From NCBI GenBank assembly GCA_029936875.1, contig JAPYRS010000015.1:1-32846 (forward strand): DNA of 32,846 nt. The letters run 5' to 3'. Within the stretch, counting starts at the first letter, position 1. Each line of letters starts with the position of its first letter. The notes below the pieces were generated by a model that had not been told where the DNA came from, made no database searches, and saw nothing but the letters and a program-made list of their open reading frames with translations. The stretch is from Alphaproteobacteria bacterium. GTDB lineage: Bacteria > Pseudomonadota > Alphaproteobacteria > SHVP01. Below, piece after piece: positions 28,153-32,846 of the stretch. The position numbers were made by a program, and so were the translations under genes.

Positions 28153-29118
28153 ATGCCGGAATCAGGCGCGTTTCTTCAACCGTTAAGCCCGACACCGGAG
28201 AATATCGCGCGCGCCGCCGAGTTGCTGCAGGACGGCCAACTGGTCGGATTTCCAACAGAAACCGTCTATGGGCTCGGCGCCAATGCCACCGATGACCGGG
28301 CGGTGGCGAGAATATTCGAGGCCAAGGACCGGCCTCATTTTAATCCGCTGATCGTCCATGTGCCGGACATGGCGATGGCCCAAACCCTCGGTAGGTTTGA
28401 TGGGCGCGCGAAAATACTGGTGGAAAAATTTTGGCCCGGCCCGCTGACGGTGGTGGTACCGCGCAGCGAGACCTGCCCGGCATCAAAACTGGTCAGCGCC
28501 GGAATCGATACGATTGCCCTTCGGATTCCGGCTGACGGTCTCGCCCAGAAAATATTGGCGGCGGCCGGCGTGCCCCTCGCAGCGCCGAGCGCCAATCGCT
28601 CCGGCAAGCTAAGTCCGACGCGGGCCGCACATGTTGCCAATGATCTCGGCACGCGCGTTTCGATGATTCTCGACGGCGGCGATTGTTCGTTTGGTATTGA
28701 ATCGACCGTGGTTGGGTTGGCCGGAGAACGGGCGCAGCTGTTCCGGCCGGGCGCGGTTGAAGCCGCAGCAATCGAAGCAATCATCGGCCCCCTCGAGCAG
28801 CCCGGGAAAAGCGAGGGCGCGATGTCGTCACCGGGCATGCTCGAAAGCCATTATGCACCGGAGCGAAAATTGCGCATGAACGTTCATGACGCAGGTGACG
28901 GTGAAGTCTTGCTCGCGTTTGGACCAAATGCACCGGACGGCGCAATGCGGTCGCTCAATCTCAGTCCCACAGGTGATTTGGTGGAAGCCGCCGCCAATCT
29001 GTTTGCCATGCTGCATGAATTGGACAGCGGACCAGCCAAGGGCATCGCTGTGATGCCGATCCCGGAGGCCGGCCTTGGCATTGCGATCAACGACCGGCTG
29101 CGACGCGCCTCTGCCTGA
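28153..29118 (+). CDS. L-threonylcarbamoyladenylate synthase (Sua5/YwlC/YrdC family)
   Basis: 321 aa from MPESGAFLQ; GFPTETVYGLGANATDDRAVARIFEAKDRPHFNPLIVHV, APSANRSGKLSPTRAAHV, SPGMLESHYAPE (Sua5 C-terminal domain). Confidence 0.94.
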   Translation: MPESGAFLQPLSPTPENIARAAELLQDGQLVGFPTETVYGLGANATDDRAVARIFEAKDRPHFNPLIVHVPDMAMAQTLGRFDGRAKILVEKFWPGPLTVVVPRSETCPASKLVSAGIDTIALRIPADGLAQKILAAAGVPLAAPSANRSGKLSPTRAAHVANDLGTRVSMILDGGDCSFGIESTVVGLAGERAQLFRPGAVEAAAIEAIIGPLEQPGKSEGAMSSPGMLESHYAPERKLRMNVHDAGDGEVLLAFGPNAPDGAMRSLNLSPTGDLVEAAANLFAMLHELDSGPAKGIAVMPIPEAGLGIAINDRLRRASA

Positions 29119-29181
29119 AAAGGCATCTGCTTAGATCGCGCATCGCTTGCCGGAAGCCCTTTGATAACGGTACAAGCGTTT

Positions 29182-30630
29182 ATGGCCGATCCCGAAACTA
29201 ACGCCGCACCTGCGCCGTCTCAGGAGATCATCGACGAGCTAAAGTCGATCGTCGGAGACGGCGGCTGGATTGATGACGTCTCGATGATGGAGCCGTACCT
29301 CACCGAGCCGCGCGGACATTTTGTCGGCAAAACGCCCCTCATCCTGCGACCCGATAACGTCGAAAATCTGGCGGCGGCGGTAAAATACTGCTTTGAAACA
29401 GGCACCCTGATTGTGCCGCAGGGCGGCAACACTGGGCTATGCGGCGGCGCCATTCCGCATGACACGAGCAATGAAATCATCATTTCACTGTCGCGCCTGA
29501 ACAGTGTCCGCAGCATCGACCCGGCCAATAATACCATCACCGTCGAAGCGGGTTGCATCCTTGCCGACATTCAGGCCGCAGCCGACGAAGAAGCGCGACT
29601 GTTCCCGCTCAGCCTTGCCGCAGAAGGAAGCTGTCAGATTGGCGGAAATCTTTCGACCAACGCGGGCGGCACCGGCGTGCTTCGTTACGGCAATGCGCGT
29701 GATCTGGTTCTGGGTCTCGAAGTTGTTCTTGGTGACGGCCGCATCTGGAACGGGCTTCGGGCGCTTCGGAAAGACAACACCGGGTATGACCTCAAGCAGA
29801 TTTTCATCGGCGCCGAAGGAACGCTCGGCATCATCACCGCAGCCGTTCTGAAATTATTTCCTAAACCTGCCGAAATCAAAACGGCAATGGCCGCGGTGCC
29901 CAATATTGAAAACGCGGTGAAATTGCTTTCGCATTTTCAATCGGCAACGGCGGATCACCTCACTGCCTTTGAGTTAATGCGCTGCGACGCGCTCGACCTG
30001 GTCGAGGAATTTGTGCCCGGCATGGTGCGGCCGTTTAAGGAGCGTCACGAATGGATCATCCTGATTGATTTATCGGCGACGACAGCCGAGCAAGGCGAAC
30101 CGATAACGGCGATGATGGAATCGACGCTTCACGGGGCGATGGAATCGGGCCTGATTGTTGACGCGGTTGTCGCGGCGAGCGGCGCGCAAGCGCAGGCGAT
30201 GTGGGATATTCGGGAAAACATACCGGAGGCGGCAAGACTTGCGGCGAGCGGTATCCGCCACGATGTCAGCGTTCCAATTACCGCGCTCGATAAATTTATT
30301 GCAGAAGCGGAGGCGGTCGTGTTCGGGGCAATTCCAGGGACGCGCATTCTCGCCTTCGGGCATCTCGGTGACGGAAATATTCATTACAATCTCATTCGCC
30401 CCAAGAATATGGAAAGTAAAGAGTTCCTGGGCTTCACCGAACAGATCAATGCGGCAATCCATGAGCTGGTGGATCGGCTCGGCGGCAGCATCAGCGCCGA
30501 ACACGGCCTCGGTCAGCTCAAACGGGAGGAGGTGCGGCGCTTCAAGAGCGACGTCGAAATGGAAATGATGGAAACGTTGAAGGCGGCGTTTGATCCGAAA
30601 GGGATTCTCAATCCCGGCAAGGTGCTGTAG
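29182..30630 (+). CDS. FAD-linked oxidoreductase (GlcD/D-2-hydroxyglutarate dehydrogenase-like); alternative TTG start at 29161
   Basis: VPQGGNTGLCGGAIP, LRKDNTGYDLKQIFIGAEGTLGIITAAVLKLFPKP, FGHLGDGNIHYN, GSISAEHGLGQLK. Confidence 0.93.
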   Translation: MADPETNAAPAPSQEIIDELKSIVGDGGWIDDVSMMEPYLTEPRGHFVGKTPLILRPDNVENLAAAVKYCFETGTLIVPQGGNTGLCGGAIPHDTSNEIIISLSRLNSVRSIDPANNTITVEAGCILADIQAAADEEARLFPLSLAAEGSCQIGGNLSTNAGGTGVLRYGNARDLVLGLEVVLGDGRIWNGLRALRKDNTGYDLKQIFIGAEGTLGIITAAVLKLFPKPAEIKTAMAAVPNIENAVKLLSHFQSATADHLTAFELMRCDALDLVEEFVPGMVRPFKERHEWIILIDLSATTAEQGEPITAMMESTLHGAMESGLIVDAVVAASGAQAQAMWDIRENIPEAARLAASGIRHDVSVPITALDKFIAEAEAVVFGAIPGTRILAFGHLGDGNIHYNLIRPKNMESKEFLGFTEQINAAIHELVDRLGGSISAEHGLGQLKREEVRRFKSDVEMEMMETLKAAFDPKGILNPGKVL

Positions 30631-30641
30631 CCGAACCTGAT

Positions 30642-31757
30642 TTAGGCCAACGCCTCTTCAAGATTCATCTGATCAAAGCCGAGTGCCTCGGCCACCGCCG
30701 GATGCACGACTTTTCCCGCGTGAACATTGAGCCCGTTAGCGAGATGCGGGTCGTCCTGAAGCGCGCCGCGATACCCCTTGTCGGCAAGATCCAAAATAAA
30801 CGGCAATGTTGAATTGTTAAGCGCGTAAGTCGATGTGCGGGCCATCGCACCCGGCATGTTGGTCACGCAATAATGGACGACACCGTCAATAATATAAGTC
30901 GGATCGGCGTGCGTGGTCGGCCGGCTGGTTTCAAAACATCCACCCTGATCAATCGAGACGTCAACCAGAACGGCGCCGCGCTTCATTCTGCCAACCATTT
31001 CAGCCGTAACCAGTTTCGGCGCCTCCGCGCCGGCAACCAGGACTGCGCCAACGACGAGGTCGGCACCGAGGACATATTCTTCCACCGAATCGATGGTCGC
31101 AAAAATCGTGTTGAGGGTCGGACCAAATTGCAGATCAAGGTCGTAGAGTTTTCGCGGTGAGTTATCGAGCACCGTAACGGACGCCTCCAAGCCCATTGCC
31201 ATTCTGGCCGCATTGGTGCCGACCACGCCGCCGCCAAGAACCGTGACTTTCGCGGCAGGCACACCCGGCACGCCGCCGAGCAGTTGTCCGCGCCCGCCCT
31301 GCTCAATCTCCAGACAATGCGCGCCCACCTGAATGGCCATGCGTCCGGCAACAATGCTCATCGGCAGAAGGAGCGGCAAGCCGCCGTTATTATCGGTGAC
31401 GGTCTCGTAGGCGATTGCGGTGCAGCCTGATTCCATCAGGCCCCGCGTCTGGTCAGGGTCGGGCGCCAAATGAAGATAGGTGAACAGGAGCTGCCCTTTT
31501 CGCAGCATCGATATCTCATGCGGCTGCGGCTCTTTCACTTTGACAATAAGTTCGGCTTCTTCAAAAACCGATTCTGCGGTCTCAGCGATGGTTGCCCCGG
31601 CGGAAGTGTAGTCATCGTCTTCCAGGCCGATTGCGTGTGCCGCCCCGGATTCAACAATAACCTGGTTGCCGTGATGCACGGCTTCGCGCACACCGGACGG
31701 CGTCATGCCGACCCGGTATTCGTGGGTCTTGGTTTCCTTGGGAACGCCGATTCGCAT
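30642..31757 (-). CDS. ald: Alanine dehydrogenase
   Basis: 371 aa; MRIGVPKETKTHEYRVGMTPSGV, KVKEPQPHE, VTVLGGGVVGTNAARMAMGLEASVTVLD, AISTYALNN-like MARTSTYALNNSTLPF. Confidence 0.96.
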   Translation of the reverse strand: MRIGVPKETKTHEYRVGMTPSGVREAVHHGNQVIVESGAAHAIGLEDDDYTSAGATIAETAESVFEEAELIVKVKEPQPHEISMLRKGQLLFTYLHLAPDPDQTRGLMESGCTAIAYETVTDNNGGLPLLLPMSIVAGRMAIQVGAHCLEIEQGGRGQLLGGVPGVPAAKVTVLGGGVVGTNAARMAMGLEASVTVLDNSPRKLYDLDLQFGPTLNTIFATIDSVEEYVLGADLVVGAVLVAGAEAPKLVTAEMVGRMKRGAVLVDVSIDQGGCFETSRPTTHADPTYIIDGVVHYCVTNMPGAMARTSTYALNNSTLPFILDLADKGYRGALQDDPHLANGLNVHAGKVVHPAVAEALGFDQMNLEEALA

Positions 31758-31772
31758 CAGAGCAGCCTCTTC

Positions 31773-32846
31773 CTAATCGACTTGATTCAAAACCTTACTC
31801 AAGGTCCCGAAAATCTGGTCGATCTGATCTTTGCTGATGATCAGTGGAGGCGAGAGCGCAACCGTGTCGGCAGTCGTCCGGACCAGCAGACCAGCATCGA
31901 AGCAGGCCTCGAATACATCTTTGGCCCTGGCACCAGGTTTGCCGTCGCGCGTCTGAAGTTCAATGCCGGCAACCAAACCGATGTTCCTAATATCGATAAC
32001 GTTCGGCGTGCCTTTCAAGGCGTGAACCGAATCTTCCCAGTAGCCAGCAAGCCCGTCGGCACGCTCGAACAATCCTTCGTCCCGGTAAACATCGAGTGTC
32101 GCCAACGCCGCCGCGCAGGCGAGCGGGTGACCGGAATAGGTGTAGCCATGAAATAATTCGATTGCGCTGTCAGGCGAATTTTCCATAAAGGCGTCGTAAA
32201 TGTGTTTTCGCGTAAACACCGCGCTCATCGGCACGGTGCCATTGGTAAGGCCCTTGGCGACGGTCATCATGTCGGGAAGAACGTTAAACTTTTCGGCGGC
32301 AAAGCTGGCACCCAGCCGACCGAACCCGGTGATGACTTCGTCGAATATCAACAGGATGCCGTGGCGGTCACATATTTCACGGAGACGCTCAAGATATCCT
32401 TTTGGCGGCACCAGAACGCCAGTCGATCCGGCAACCGGCTCAACAATTACGGCAGCAATCGTCGACGCATCGTGCAAGGCCACCACCCTTTCGAGGTCAT
32501 CGGCGAGATGTGCGCCCCATTCGGGCTGGCCTTTACTGAACGCATTTTTGGACTGATCATGCGTGTGCGCAATGTGATCCGTGCCGGAAAGAAGCGGCCC
32601 AAAGAATTTCCGGTTGCCAACAATGCCACCGACGGACGTGCCACCAAAGCCGACGCCGTGATATCCACGCTCCCGCCCGATCAGCCGCGTACGCGCGCCT
32701 TCGCCGCGAAGCCGGTGATAGGCGATCGCCATTTTGAGCGCCGTATCGACGGCCTCCGATCCAGAGTTCGCATAAAATACATGATCGATGTCGCCCGGGA
32801 GAATGGCGCTAAGCCGGCCCGCCAATTCGAATGCAGAAGGATGACC
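31773..32846 (-). CDS. Class III PLP aminotransferase, omega-amino acid (beta-alanine):pyruvate type; 5' end truncated by window edge
   Basis: YANSGSEAVDTALKMA, GFGGTSVGGIVGNRKFFGPLLSGTDHI, LLIFDEVITGFGRLG, MMTVAKGLTNGTVPMSAVF, FHGYTYSGHPLACAAALA; the frame stays open to the window end (GHPSAFELAGRLS...). Confidence 0.92.
   Translation of the reverse strand, partial: GHPSAFELAGRLSAILPGDIDHVFYANSGSEAVDTALKMAIAYHRLRGEGARTRLIGRERGYHGVGFGGTSVGGIVGNRKFFGPLLSGTDHIAHTHDQSKNAFSKGQPEWGAHLADDLERVVALHDASTIAAVIVEPVAGSTGVLVPPKGYLERLREICDRHGILLIFDEVITGFGRLGASFAAEKFNVLPDMMTVAKGLTNGTVPMSAVFTRKHIYDAFMENSPDSAIELFHGYTYSGHPLACAAALATLDVYRDEGLFERADGLAGYWEDSVHALKGTPNVIDIRNIGLVAGIELQTRDGKPGARAKDVFEACFDAGLLVRTTADTVALSPPLIISKDQIDQIFGTLSKVLNQVD

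Noticed and set aside
30631-30641. Only 11 nt between the convergent FAD-oxidase and ald stop codons, with no terminator
   Set aside because: Tight convergent ends also occur elsewhere in this compact window (7141-7146, 17555-17575, 25294-25324); ordinary for this genome.

Overview
The window reads as a gene-dense, moderately GC-rich alphaproteobacterial chromosome segment, probably Rhodospirillales-like judging from gene order and protein character. It is mostly core metabolism. I support about 32 CDSs and one tRNA-Pro(CGG). In order they are: SppA-like S49 peptidase, DUF2007 protein, polyprenyl diphosphate synthase, tRNA-Pro, M20 amidohydrolase, a small accessory pair (pentapeptide-repeat protein and exported kelch protein), MBL hydrolase, DUF427 protein, a 3-(methylthio)propionyl-CoA-ligase-like AMP ligase, UspA protein, CDF transporter, PdxH, glycine-zipper lipoprotein, Sel1-repeat protein, DnaJ-like protein, FabI, AroC, AhpD-like protein, TlyA, Dxs, IspA, XseB, HDAC-family deacetylase, FadD-like ligase, EamA transporter, enoyl-CoA hydratase/isomerase, DmdC-like acyl-CoA dehydrogenase, threonylcarbamoyl-AMP synthase, FAD-linked oxidase, alanine dehydrogenase and an edge-truncated omega-amino acid:pyruvate aminotransferase. 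I saw no CRISPR array, phage, transposase, toxin-antitoxin or recognisable defence system, and nothing I can honestly call a new system. The observations most worth checking are: (i) an aminotransferase/alanine dehydrogenase pair; (ii) DmdB/DmdC-like genes next to a crotonase-fold protein lacking both canonical glutamates; (iii) inverted repeats placed around or beside plausible promoters (glycine-zipper gene, acyl-CoA ligase, fabI leader); (iv) a protein-neutral 14-bp tandem duplication across a stop codon; (v) the pentapeptide/kelch accessory patch. All assignments come from reading the sequence; no database search was run.
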